The position numbers and the translations under genes were made by a program. From an uncultured Candidatus Saccharibacteria bacterium (lineage in GTDB: Bacteria > Patescibacteriota > Saccharimonadia > Saccharimonadales > Saccharimonadaceae), in the NCBI GenBank assembly GCA_948851665.1, contig CAQOWG010000001.1:62000-125999 (forward strand): a DNA stretch of 64,000 nt. The letters are read 5' to 3'. Under the pieces are notes generated by a model. That model did no database searches and was not told where the DNA came from. It saw nothing but the letters and a program-made list of their open reading frames with translations. Shown here piece by piece: positions 18,485 to 25,513 of this stretch; the stretch's first letter is position 1; every line of letters begins with the position of its first letter.

Positions 18485-18574
18485 GGAGGGTTACCCAAGT
18501 GGCTGAAGGGGACGGTTTGCTAAATCGTTAGTCTGGGGAGACCTGGAGCGGGAGTTCGAATCTCCCACCCTCCG
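18485..18574 (+). tRNA. tRNA-Ser(GCU)
   Basis: The acceptor stem GGAGGGT pairs with ACCCTCC and the discriminator is G. The anticodon loop TTTGCTAAA gives GCU for AGC/AGU serine codons. The long variable arm is typical of serine tRNAs, and the T-loop GTTCGAATC is present. CCA is encoded at 18575-18577. A 20-base copy of the 3' end recurs 120 bases downstream. Confidence 0.95.
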
Positions 18575-18700
18575 CCAGGAAGGAAAAATTGTCACGCATG
18601 CGTGACGATTTTTGCTTCTTTGGTAAAAGAAGCGGGGAGATTTGAACTCGAGTTCGTTATTGAGTGTAGCGAGATCATTTTCTCCCACCCTCCGCCAGGA
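18561..18700 (+). repeat. Direct repeat of the tRNA-Ser 3' end
   Basis: The last 14 bases of the tRNA plus CCAGGA (20 bases, 18561-18580) recur exactly at 18681-18700. Between them are a hairpin terminator and a degenerate stretch that also resembles tRNA sequence (GCGGGGA...GAGTTCG). This is the pattern of an attachment-site scar or a partial tRNA duplication. No integrase is nearby. Confidence 0.75.
18584..18613 (+). terminator. Hairpin terminator after tRNA-Ser
   Basis: GTCACGCATGCGTGAC (perfect 16-base palindrome) flanked by AAAAATT and ATTTTT. Confidence 0.8.
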
Positions 18701-18703
18701 GTA

Positions 18704-18745
18704 TAAAAATCGCTATGCGTCAGCATAGTTATTTTTATTTTTTTG
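18704..18745 (+). terminator. Second hairpin after the tRNA 3'-end copy
   Basis: CTATGCGTCAGCATAG followed by a long T-rich run. Each copy of the tRNA 3' end is thus followed by its own terminator-like hairpin. Confidence 0.65.
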
Positions 18746-18780
18746 GCTAATCAAGCGATTTTAGTGTTGGAACTATCTCC

Positions 18781-18838
18781 GTTATTTGTAAGTTGAACTT
18801 GTAACGGCGTTACAAGTTGGGGTGCAGCGCAGAGTAGT
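18781..18838 (-). repeat. Remnant of a cassette 3' end with 23-base palindrome
   Basis: Read on the minus strand, CTCTGCGCTGCACC is followed by the palindrome AACTTGTAACGCCGTTACAAGTT (18796-18818). This is the same join as at the 3' end of cassettes I, J and E. Nothing else of a cassette is present, so this is a truncated copy beside cassette A. Confidence 0.7.
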
Positions 18839-18921
18839 GGGTTTGCAATGATTTTTCTCGAGCTGCGCTCCGGGGCGCGCGCCCAAGTCTTTATGCTCTC
18901 GAAAAATATCGCAAGCCCCTG

Positions 18922-19147
18922 GCTACTCCGCGCAAAGCAAAGCCGTAGCCACGCCAATTGCTATACTGGGCGTAGACACCACCGGTACCCGTATCCAGGT
19001 AGCGCCCGTGGGTAGCGGAACCAGCCGTATCAGACCACCAGATGCTAGACGTCGTACGCGAGGCGAGGATTGCCGTAGGAAATGTTATAGTAACCAATAC
19101 GCAGGAACTGGAGAGGCCATTCATTAATACGATTGTAGTTGGGGGTG
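18922..19147 (-). repeat. Variable-region cassette A (FISUMP-like, frameshifted)
   Basis: Minus-strand cassette. It starts CACCCCCAACTACAATCG and encodes PNYNRINEWPLQFLR, then the variable part with IWWSDTAGSATHGRYL and RGYGFALRG. It has no start codon and no upstream gene body. One extra base in GGCAATCCTCGCC, compared with sister cassettes, breaks the frame after SYGN and brings an early stop; the rest reads in the next frame. The variable codons keep a fixed third base (for example CGC-TAC-CTG-GAT). It lies directly beyond the SDR gene's 3' end. Confidence 0.85.
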
Positions 19148-19165
19148 CTGATCGGGGTAGAGTTC

Positions 19166-19911
19166 TCAACCGTTGTAGCCGCCGTCGACTTTGATGACTT
19201 CGTCGTTGATGAAGTCGGCGTCGGGGCTTGCGAGGAAGGCGACGACCTTGGCAATTTCGGAGGGCTCAGCAAAGCGGCCTTTATAGATTTTGGCGGTTTC
19301 TTCGGTGATGAGGTCGGTGGGGAGATTGTGATTCATCTCGGTGTTGACCCAGCCGGGGGCAACAGCGTTGACGTTGATATTCGGTGCGAATTCAATAGCG
19401 AGATTGTGAGTGAGGTTGATGAGGGCGGCTTTCGAAGCGTCATAGGCGACGCTGGTTGGGAAGAAAGAGTTGATGCCGTTGGTGCTGGAGATGTTGATGA
19501 TTTTGCCGCTTCCCTGTTCGCGCATGAGGGGCCCGATGATTTGGCTGGTAAGAAATGGACCGATGAGGTTGGTAGCGAGGGTATTTTCCCAATCTTCGAC
19601 TGTGTGGTCGGCGAATTCTTTGTCGATAGCAATGCCGGCGTTATTGACGAGGACGTCAATTCTGCCGAAGGTGGTGAGTGTTTGCTCGACAAGGGATTTG
19701 ACTTCGTTTTCTTTGCTGATGTCGGCAGGGATGACGGTGGTGCGAATATGATATTCTGACTCGAGGGCAGATTTGAGAGAGTTGGCTTGGTCGAGAGAAT
19801 GGAGACAGTTGATGACTAAATTGTAGCCACGATTGGCGAATTCGGTGGTGATGGCGCGCCCGATGCCACGGCTACCACCGGTAATAAGAGCTACTGGGGG
19901 GGGGTGTTCAT
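19166..19911 (-). pseudogene. SDR-family oxidoreductase with poly-C frameshift at the start
   Basis: The reading frame encodes a full short-chain dehydrogenase of about 248 residues. It has the NAD(P) motif VALITGGSRGIGRA, NNAG, and the catalytic Ser/Tyr/Lys (ISST, then YDASKAAL), ending EVIKVDGGYNG, as in FabG-like reductases. The ATG at 19911 sits 6 bases after TATAAT (leaderless). Codons 3-6 run through nine C residues, which put the ATG out of frame and reach a TAG at once. Ten C would give an intact protein. This is either phase variation by slippage or a sequencing error in the tract. The next in-frame ATG (19525) would lose the whole cofactor domain. Confidence 0.8.
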
Positions 19912-19968
19912 AGGTATATTATAACATAGGTTGGAACTGGTTCTCGGAAAGTGTGATATAATGGGCTT

Positions 19969-20448
19969 ATGGTAGCGAATGCGAAGAAAGTACCAGCGGC
20001 GATTAGCTGGGAAGCGGAAGAATATATAGTACGGGATAAGACTGGCTGGTGGTATGTAGGGCTGGCGGTAGTGGGAATCTTGCTAGTGGCTCTTTCAGTT
20101 TGGTTGCAATGGTGGACGTTCTTGGCTGTAGTGGTGCTTTCGATTGTTGCATTGGTGATTTATGTGATGCGACCGCCGCGCCTGCTGCGTTATTCCCTGT
20201 CGGATAGGGGGATTAGCGAAGGGGATAACTTGCGGGATTATGAGGAATTTAAGGCGTTCGGGATTTTGCAAGAAGAGGGGCATTTTGCGATTGTACTGAC
20301 ACCGCGCAAGCGGTTTTCGCCACGAATGACAGTGTATTTTCCAGAGGCACAGGGTGAAGAAATTGTGGATGCTTTTGGGGCAAGATTGCCGATGGAACCG
20401 GTGGAAATGGATTTGTTGGATAAGTTGATAAAGTTCTTGCGTATTTAA
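19969..20448 (+). CDS. Two-helix membrane protein with PH-like domain
   Basis: A 159-residue protein. A short N-terminal segment is followed by two membrane helices (about 29-48 and 51-68) and a soluble C-terminal domain containing YSLSDRGISEGDNLRDYEEFKAFGI. This layout is shared by uncharacterised small membrane proteins with a PH-like fold. The ATG is 6 bases downstream of TATAAT (19957-19962), so it is leaderless. No enzymatic motif is visible. It diverges from the SDR gene, with both promoters in a 57-base gap. Confidence 0.65.
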   Translation: MVANAKKVPAAISWEAEEYIVRDKTGWWYVGLAVVGILLVALSVWLQWWTFLAVVVLSIVALVIYVMRPPRLLRYSLSDRGISEGDNLRDYEEFKAFGILQEEGHFAIVLTPRKRFSPRMTVYFPEAQGEEIVDAFGARLPMEPVEMDLLDKLIKFLRI

Positions 20449-20508
20449 ACATTAGTGTGATATAATGGGATTCATACGATAGGTTAATTTAATAAAAAGG
20501 TGGGAAAT

Positions 20509-20985
20509 ATGAACCAAACCCGTAATAAAGACAATGATCTGCAGCGTGCGATCGACGAGATCACTCAGAAGAGTGGTGGCGCGAAGCCAGCTGCTCCAGC
20601 TCCAGCTGGTCAGCCTCCGGTTGCAATGATGCCGCCTGCTGCCCAGCCAGCACCAAAGCCGGCGCAACCTGCACAGCCAGTGATGCCACAGATGCCAAGC
20701 ATGCCACAGATGGGTGGTTATGGTCGTGGTGGAATGAGCTATGGTGGTTCGTCTGACATTTCGAAAGTAAAGGAAGCTGCTCTCAAGGAGCTATTCCCAA
20801 TCATGGATCGCGTGGAAGTTGAGCCAGAGAAGCGTTTCTTGCTTTATCAGGAAATGTTGACTTCAATGCGCGACAAAGCGGTGATTGCACCAGCTTATGA
20901 GGCGGCACGTCAGATTCGCGACGACAAGGTGCGTGCGGATTCGTTGTTGTACCTCATCAATAGTATCGACGAAATGTCACTCTAA
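20509..20985 (+). CDS. Small protein with Pro/Met/Gln-rich linker, unknown
   Basis: A 158-residue protein starting at ATG 20509 (AAGGTGGG upstream; a GTG at 20500 is less likely). After about 20 polar residues there is a linker of Pro, Ala, Gln and Met (about 25-78). A helical C-terminal domain from ISKVKEAALKELFPIMDRV to the end follows. No family recognised. A -10 box (TATAAT at 20461) gives a leader of about 40 bases, and a strong terminator follows. Codon use is of the highly expressed type (GCT, CGT, AAG), suggesting an abundant protein. Confidence 0.65.
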   Translation: MNQTRNKDNDLQRAIDEITQKSGGAKPAAPAPAGQPPVAMMPPAAQPAPKPAQPAQPVMPQMPSMPQMGGYGRGGMSYGGSSDISKVKEAALKELFPIMDRVEVEPEKRFLLYQEMLTSMRDKAVIAPAYEAARQIRDDKVRADSLLYLINSIDEMSL

Positions 20986-21036
20986 CTTGTTATTTTGAGT
21001 TATTGCGTTGCTCATTCTACTTTGCGCAACAAAATT

Positions 21037-21061
21037 CCTCCCCTTGTGGGGAGGTTTTTTG
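21037..21061 (+). terminator. Rho-independent terminator
   Basis: CCTCCCCTTGTGGGGAGG followed by TTTTTT. Confidence 0.85.
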
Positions 21062-21135
21062 TAGTCTGGTAAAGTGCGTCAAACTATTATGATGTAAAAA
21101 AACAATAGGTGGGAGGAGTGCTCGATTCCTCCTAT

Positions 21136-21167
21136 TAAAATATAGCCCCTGGTGGGGCTATATTTTG
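21136..21167 (-). terminator. Terminator of the groESL operon
   Basis: ATATAGCCCCTGGTGGGGCTATAT flanked by A/T runs, 20 bases beyond the groEL stop. Confidence 0.75.
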
Positions 21168-21185
21168 TGCTGATGGGTTTAAGTA

Positions 21186-22805
21186 TTAGTACATACCACC
21201 CATGTCGGCACCAGGAGTGGCGGGTTGCTTCTCGGGGATGTCGACGATGAGAGCACCCATGGTGATGGCGGTGGCGGCGATAGAGGTGGCCATCTGGACG
21301 GCTTCCTTGGTGACCTTGGCGGGGTCGATGACGCCAGCTTTTTTGAGGTCGATAAGGCCTTTTTCTGGGGTCATGACGTTGACGCCTTGGCCAGGTTTGG
21401 CTTTCTCGACTTCGGCGAGAAGAGCTTGTGAATTAAGACCGGCGTTTTCCATAATATGAATGAATGGGGCCCTGAGGGCGCGTTTGACGATTTTAGCGCC
21501 ATCACTATCGGTTTTGAGGCTGGCTGCGAGATTGACGAGAGTGACACCACCACCGGTGACAATGCCTTCGGCGAGGGCGGCTTTGGTTGCAGCTACAGCG
21601 TCGTCGACGCGGAACTTTTTCTCGTCGATTTCGGTTTCGGAGGCGCCACCGACTTTGATGACGGCGACTTTGCCAAGGAGAGCAGCAGCACGTTTTTCAA
21701 GCTCTTCGCGCTCGTAATCAGATTTGGCAAGGGTGGCTTGACTCTGGATAAGCTCGATGCGGCTGGCGACGGCTTTCTTGTCACCGGCGCCTTTAATAAT
21801 AGTGGTTTCGTCTTTGGTGGCGATAACTTTACCACAAGAGCCGAGCACTTCTAGGCCAACTTCTTCAAGCTTCATGCCTTTGTCGGCGGAAACGACGGTG
21901 GCGTCGGTCAAAATAGCGATATCTTCCATAATTTCTTTGCGGCGATCACCGAAAGATGGGGCTTTGAGGACGAGAGTATTAAAGACACCCTTGAGCTTAT
22001 TGAGAACGAGGACGGAAAGGGCTTCACCTTCAACCTCTTCGGCAATGATGACGAGATCTTTTTTGCCGGCCTGGGCACATTGCTCAAGGAGCGGGATGAG
22101 TTCACTGGCGCTAGAGATCTTTTTGTCGGTGACGAGTAGGAGGGGTTTCTCGAACACGGCTTCTTGGCGGTTGGTATCGGTGATGAAGAATGGTGAAGAG
22201 AAGCCTTTGTCGTAGGTGAAGCCTTCAACGATTTCTTGCTCCATTTCGAGGCCTTGGCCTTGTTCGACAGTGACGACGCCATCTTTGCCGATTTTGCTGA
22301 TGACATCAGCGATGAGCTTGCCGATTTCTTGATCGCCGGCGGAAATAGAAGCAACTTCGGCGACTTTTTGGTCGTCACCCTCAATTTTTTCGGCGGATTT
22401 TTCGATAGATTTGATGATTTCGGCACCAGCGTCTTCGATTCCTTTGCGGAGCTCCATAGGGTTGACACCAGCAGCGATGAGCTTGTTGGCTTCGGCTAGG
22501 ATATTATAGGTGAGGACAGTGACAGTAGTAGTACCATCACCGGCGACTTTGTTGAGCTTTTGAGCGGCGGATTTGATGAGTTTAGCGCCAATTTGCTCGC
22601 CGAGGTTGTCTTCGGTGGAGCCAAGATCGACAGCTTCGGCAACGGTGACACCGTCGTGAGTGATGGTGGGAGCGCCGTAGGATTTCTCGATGACGACGTT
22701 TTGACCTTTAGGACCGAAGGTGACTTTGACGGCGTCGTAGAGTTGTTTTGCGCCGGAGAGGACTTTGTCGCGAGCCTGGTCGGCATAAAAGATTTTCTTT
22801 GCCAT
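21186..22805 (-). CDS. groEL: Chaperonin GroEL
   Basis: A 539-residue chaperonin that folds proteins inside a double ring capped by GroES. The nucleotide site VAGDGTTTVTVL is near residue 84, the family signature AAVEEGIVTGGG-like stretch reads AALAEGIVTGGGVTL near 400, and the C-terminus has the short PGADMGGMY tail. Start ATG 22805. groES lies upstream on the same strand but is separated by about 285 bases that include a very long hairpin, which is unusual for groESL operons. Confidence 0.97.
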   Translation of the reverse strand: MAKKIFYADQARDKVLSGAKQLYDAVKVTFGPKGQNVVIEKSYGAPTITHDGVTVAEAVDLGSTEDNLGEQIGAKLIKSAAQKLNKVAGDGTTTVTVLTYNILAEANKLIAAGVNPMELRKGIEDAGAEIIKSIEKSAEKIEGDDQKVAEVASISAGDQEIGKLIADVISKIGKDGVVTVEQGQGLEMEQEIVEGFTYDKGFSSPFFITDTNRQEAVFEKPLLLVTDKKISSASELIPLLEQCAQAGKKDLVIIAEEVEGEALSVLVLNKLKGVFNTLVLKAPSFGDRRKEIMEDIAILTDATVVSADKGMKLEEVGLEVLGSCGKVIATKDETTIIKGAGDKKAVASRIELIQSQATLAKSDYEREELEKRAAALLGKVAVIKVGGASETEIDEKKFRVDDAVAATKAALAEGIVTGGGVTLVNLAASLKTDSDGAKIVKRALRAPFIHIMENAGLNSQALLAEVEKAKPGQGVNVMTPEKGLIDLKKAGVIDPAKVTKEAVQMATSIAATAITMGALIVDIPEKQPATPGADMGGMY

Positions 22806-22824
22806 AATAATTCCTTGTTTAAGT

Positions 22825-23015
22825 GGTTATAAGTTGCTTTTAGAATTACTTCTTCGGAAGGGAGTGTCGTACGTCAATTCTTCTTTTCAATTTCCCTTAC
22901 AGGGCACGGAAGTTCCGCGGATGGGGCCGCGCTGACTTCCGTTAAAATTGAAAGCGCAGAATTGGTACGACACTTTTATATCCTTCAGAAGTAATTCTAA
23001 AAGCAGCCTATAACC
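22825..23015. repeat. 191-base imperfect palindrome between groES and groEL
   Basis: The outer arms GTTATAAG..GCTTTTAGAATTACTTCT and their complement at 22985-23015 pair almost throughout. The pairing continues inward through GTGTCGTAC / GTACGACAC, TCAATTCT / AGAATTG, and ACGGAAGT / ACTTCCGT to a GC-rich tip near 22925. In the groESL mRNA this would be one long hairpin just upstream of groEL. It is distinct from the other palindrome family in this window. Confidence 0.85.
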
Positions 23016-23065
23016 GGTTAATTAATGATTTAATGTGCTAAATAACATCTGTTATTTTGTGGGTG

Positions 23066-23088
23066 AACTTGTAACGCAGTTACTAGTT
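23066..23088. repeat. AACTTGTAAC palindrome (remnant of cassette tail)
   Basis: AACTTGTAACGCAGTTACTAGTT, an 11-base inverted repeat, followed by GGG. It matches the element that follows cassettes I and J, and lies just after the groES stop. Confidence 0.6.
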
Positions 23089-23091
23089 GGG

Positions 23092-23346
23092 TTATAAGGT
23101 TGCGAGGACGTCTTCTTCTTTGACGATGATGTAATCCGTGTTGTCGAGTTTGACGTCGGTGGTGGAATAGTTTTTGTAGACGATTTTGTCGCCGGGCTTG
23201 ATGGATTTGACATCGGGTCCGACGGATTCGACGACGGCGTAGGCGGGAGCTTCTTTGGCTTCGCCTAGCAAAATGCCGGATTTAGTGGTGGTTTCGGGCT
23301 GGTCTTTTTGGGCTACGACCCGATCTGAGAGAGGTTTTAGCTTCAT
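23092..23346 (-). CDS. groES: Co-chaperonin GroES
   Basis: An 84-residue co-chaperonin that caps GroEL. The start MKLKPLSDRVVAQ and the end EDVLATL are typical. The mobile-loop region (about residues 16-32, QPETTTKSGILL) contains the GIL that contacts GroEL. It is slightly shorter than the usual 95 residues. The ribosome site AAAGGAG precedes the ATG. Its promoter overlaps a CIRCE operator. Confidence 0.95.
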   Translation of the reverse strand: MKLKPLSDRVVAQKDQPETTTKSGILLGEAKEAPAYAVVESVGPDVKSIKPGDKIVYKNYSTTDVKLDNTDYIIVKEEDVLATL

Positions 23347-23367
23347 AAATAACTCCTTTACACCTCT

Positions 23368-23396
23368 ATGATAGCAAAGGGATTTAGCACTGTCAA
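23368..23396 (-). promoter_or_regulatory. groESL promoter
   Basis: On the minus strand TTGACA (23391-23396), 17-base spacer, TATCAT (23368-23373). The -35 box lies inside the CIRCE element, so HrcA binding would block it. Confidence 0.85.
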
Positions 23397-23410
23397 GACT
23401 TGAGTGCTAA
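23384..23410. promoter_or_regulatory. CIRCE operator (HrcA binding site)
   Basis: TTAGCACTG-N9-GAGTGCTAA in exact 9-9-9 spacing, one mismatch from the consensus TTAGCACTC-N9-GAGTGCTAA. CIRCE is bound by the HrcA repressor, which controls groESL and dnaK operons. hrcA itself is not in the window. Confidence 0.92.
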
Positions 23411-23492
23411 GAACTACTATCGCTTCGGGCGTCCTTTTCGTTCAAAGTGCGAATCGGGGACGGCGAAGTTGGTGGCGTGATATAATAAAAAC

Positions 23493-24767
23493 ATGAGTTT
23501 GAAGAGCGAAGTGGAGAAGATGCCGGGGTATAATTCCCTGGTGAAGCCGTGGCATTATTTGCAGGCGGTGCGGGCGGGGATGAAGAACGGCTGGCCAGCA
23601 AAAAAAATAAAGGTGATTGCGGTGACGGGGACGAATGGAAAGACTTCAACTTGCTTTTTTATCTGGAAAATGTTGAATGAGGCGGGGCATCGGACGGGGG
23701 TGATGACGACGATTGGTTGGGGGGTGGAGGAAATTGAGCCGCAAATTGAGCATATGACGACAGAGAGTGTGGGGATTCTGAACGAGCGGATGCGCAAAAT
23801 TCAGGAGACGGGGGCGGAATATTTGGTGTTAGAGACGACTTCGCATGCGCTGAGCCAGTCGCGGATTTTGGGGGTGCCGATCGAGATAGCGGTGTTTACG
23901 AATTTGACGCCGGAGCATTTGGATTATCATAAGACGTTCGAGAAATACCGGGTGGCGAAGTTGAAATTGTTTAAAAAGGCGAGGTTTGGGGTGATAAATG
24001 CCGACGATCCGAGTGCAGACTGGTTCTCGGATTCTGTGAGAAAATATGCGCATGGTGATATAAAAACTTACGGAATTCGGCAGGGAGAGTTGCGTGCTAC
24101 AGAGGTGGAACTTTTGTCGACTGGTGTAAAATATTTATGTGGTGATATAAAGATTGAAACACAGGTGCCGGGGAGATTCAATGTGTATAATTCCCTGGCG
24201 GCGGTGGCGGTAGGACAGCGAGTGGGGTTGACGGACGAAGAAATTGAGCGGGGCGTTCATGCGCTGGATAATGTTGAGGGGCGGATGACGGACGTGAAGT
24301 GCGGACAGGATTTCACGGTGATTGTGGATTATGCGCATCAACCAGATGCGCTAGAGAAAGTTTTCGAATCGCTTGGTACGGTGGAAGGTAAAGTGATTAG
24401 TGTGCATGGGGGTGCGGGGCGGAGAGATCACGGGACGCGGGAGCCGCGGGGGGAGATTTTGGGGCGGTATAGTGATATGGTGATTATTACTGAGGATGAT
24501 TCGCGTGACGAGGATCCGGCGGAGATTGCAGAGATGTTTGCGAAGGGGGCGGAGAAGGTAGGCAAGGTGCGAGGTGAGAATTTGATGATTGAGCTGGACC
24601 GGGAGAAGGCGATTCGCAGGGCGCTTATGATGGCGCGGAGGGGCGATTTGGTGTTGATTCTCGGTAAGGGGCACGAGAAGACGATTTTGCGCGGGGACGG
24701 ACCGCATGAATTTGAAGACATCAAGGTGGCAGAGAAAATTCTCGGTGAAATGCGAGGTGAGGCGTAG
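23493..24767 (+). CDS. murE: MurE-like Mur ligase (peptidoglycan precursor synthesis)
   Basis: A 424-residue ATP-dependent amide ligase. The P-loop is VTGTNGKTS at about residues 44-52, then LETTSHALSQSR, FTNLTPEHLDYH, the C-terminal DYAHQPDAL, and GKGHEKT. MurE adds the third amino acid to UDP-MurNAc-dipeptide. Only about 40 residues precede the P-loop, so the usual N-terminal uridine-binding domain is largely missing and the protein is about 70 shorter than typical MurE. The specificity motif, DNPR in meso-DAP enzymes, reads DDSR here, so I do not assign the amino acid. A -10 box 8 bases before ATG makes it leaderless. Confidence 0.82.
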   Translation: MSLKSEVEKMPGYNSLVKPWHYLQAVRAGMKNGWPAKKIKVIAVTGTNGKTSTCFFIWKMLNEAGHRTGVMTTIGWGVEEIEPQIEHMTTESVGILNERMRKIQETGAEYLVLETTSHALSQSRILGVPIEIAVFTNLTPEHLDYHKTFEKYRVAKLKLFKKARFGVINADDPSADWFSDSVRKYAHGDIKTYGIRQGELRATEVELLSTGVKYLCGDIKIETQVPGRFNVYNSLAAVAVGQRVGLTDEEIERGVHALDNVEGRMTDVKCGQDFTVIVDYAHQPDALEKVFESLGTVEGKVISVHGGAGRRDHGTREPRGEILGRYSDMVIITEDDSRDEDPAEIAEMFAKGAEKVGKVRGENLMIELDREKAIRRALMMARRGDLVLILGKGHEKTILRGDGPHEFEDIKVAEKILGEMRGEA

Positions 24768-24921
24768 TGGCGAAGTTCTTTGAGCGGAGTAGATGAGGTG
24801 GGCGAAAAGGTGAAAGAATTTGTCGAGATGGTGCCGACAGACGCGGATATGGTCTTTTGAACTATCTGGGTGTGAAAATATAAGGCCTGTCAGACTTTAT
24901 ATTCCCTAAACACAATAGTTC
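24768..24921. other. Intergenic stretch with short hairpin
   Basis: No gene seen. An inverted repeat runs from GAACTATCTGGGTGTG (about 24858) to ACACAATAGTTC (about 24916), a hairpin of about 60 bases with loop CCTGTCAG. It might be transcribed from the MurE-like gene. Confidence 0.45.
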
Positions 24922-24952
24922 AAAATACCCCCTCAAGGGAGGGGGTATTTTG
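24922..24952. terminator. Terminator between converging genes
   Basis: ATACCCCCTCAAGGGAGGGGGTAT with A-run before and T-run after, so it can end transcription from both the MurE-like gene and the TM2-domain gene. Confidence 0.8.
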
Positions 24953-24969
24953 AGTTCTAGCTGGGCTGA

Positions 24970-25407
24970 TTATTTGTCAGACTTTTTGCTGTCAGCCTTG
25001 GCTGGTTTTTCGGATTTTTTGGCAGGTTCTTCGGCTGGGGTGGCAGCTGGAGCAGTAGCGCCAGCAACGGCGTAACCTTTGGCAGCGAGGCCAGCGTCAC
25101 CTTGGACGAGGATGATGATGCCCTCGACGAGCCCCCAGATACCGTTAGCCATCATGACGAGATAGGCGATAGCAGCGAGGAAGCCAAAGACGGCAGAAAT
25201 GAAACCGATGCCGCTGTACAAAGCGATGGCGGTGACGATTGAAGAAAGCATAATAACGACGAAGCTACCAGCGAACAAAAGGACGTGGATGAGGCCTTTC
25301 TTTTTGTCGCCGAGGTACCAGTCGTGGGCGCCGAATTGGCCAAGGAAAAGACCGAGCAGGCCAGCGGCAATAGCGGATTTGATAGTGGTTGGTTTGGTTT
25401 CTTGCAT
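24970..25407 (-). CDS. TM2-domain membrane protein
   Basis: A 145-residue protein. The motif LGLFLGQFGAHDWYLGDKKKG (about residues 17-37) is the TM2 signature (G-x-x-G-x-H-x-F/W-Y-x-G). It is followed by membrane helices to about residue 108 and a Lys/Ala/Pro/Ser-rich tail. TM2 proteins are small membrane proteins of unknown molecular role. The ribosome site AAGGAGT precedes the start. It is a single-gene unit. Confidence 0.82.
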   Translation of the reverse strand: MQETKPTTIKSAIAAGLLGLFLGQFGAHDWYLGDKKKGLIHVLLFAGSFVVIMLSSIVTAIALYSGIGFISAVFGFLAAIAYLVMMANGIWGLVEGIIILVQGDAGLAAKGYAVAGATAPAATPAEEPAKKSEKPAKADSKKSDK

Positions 25408-25513
25408 GAGAAAACTCCTTAGATAATAGATAATTTGAATTTAGTATAGTGGATTTTGCGTAAAAAGACAAGTGGGTGACGTAGACGATAAATTATGGTA
25501 TAATAGAGACATT

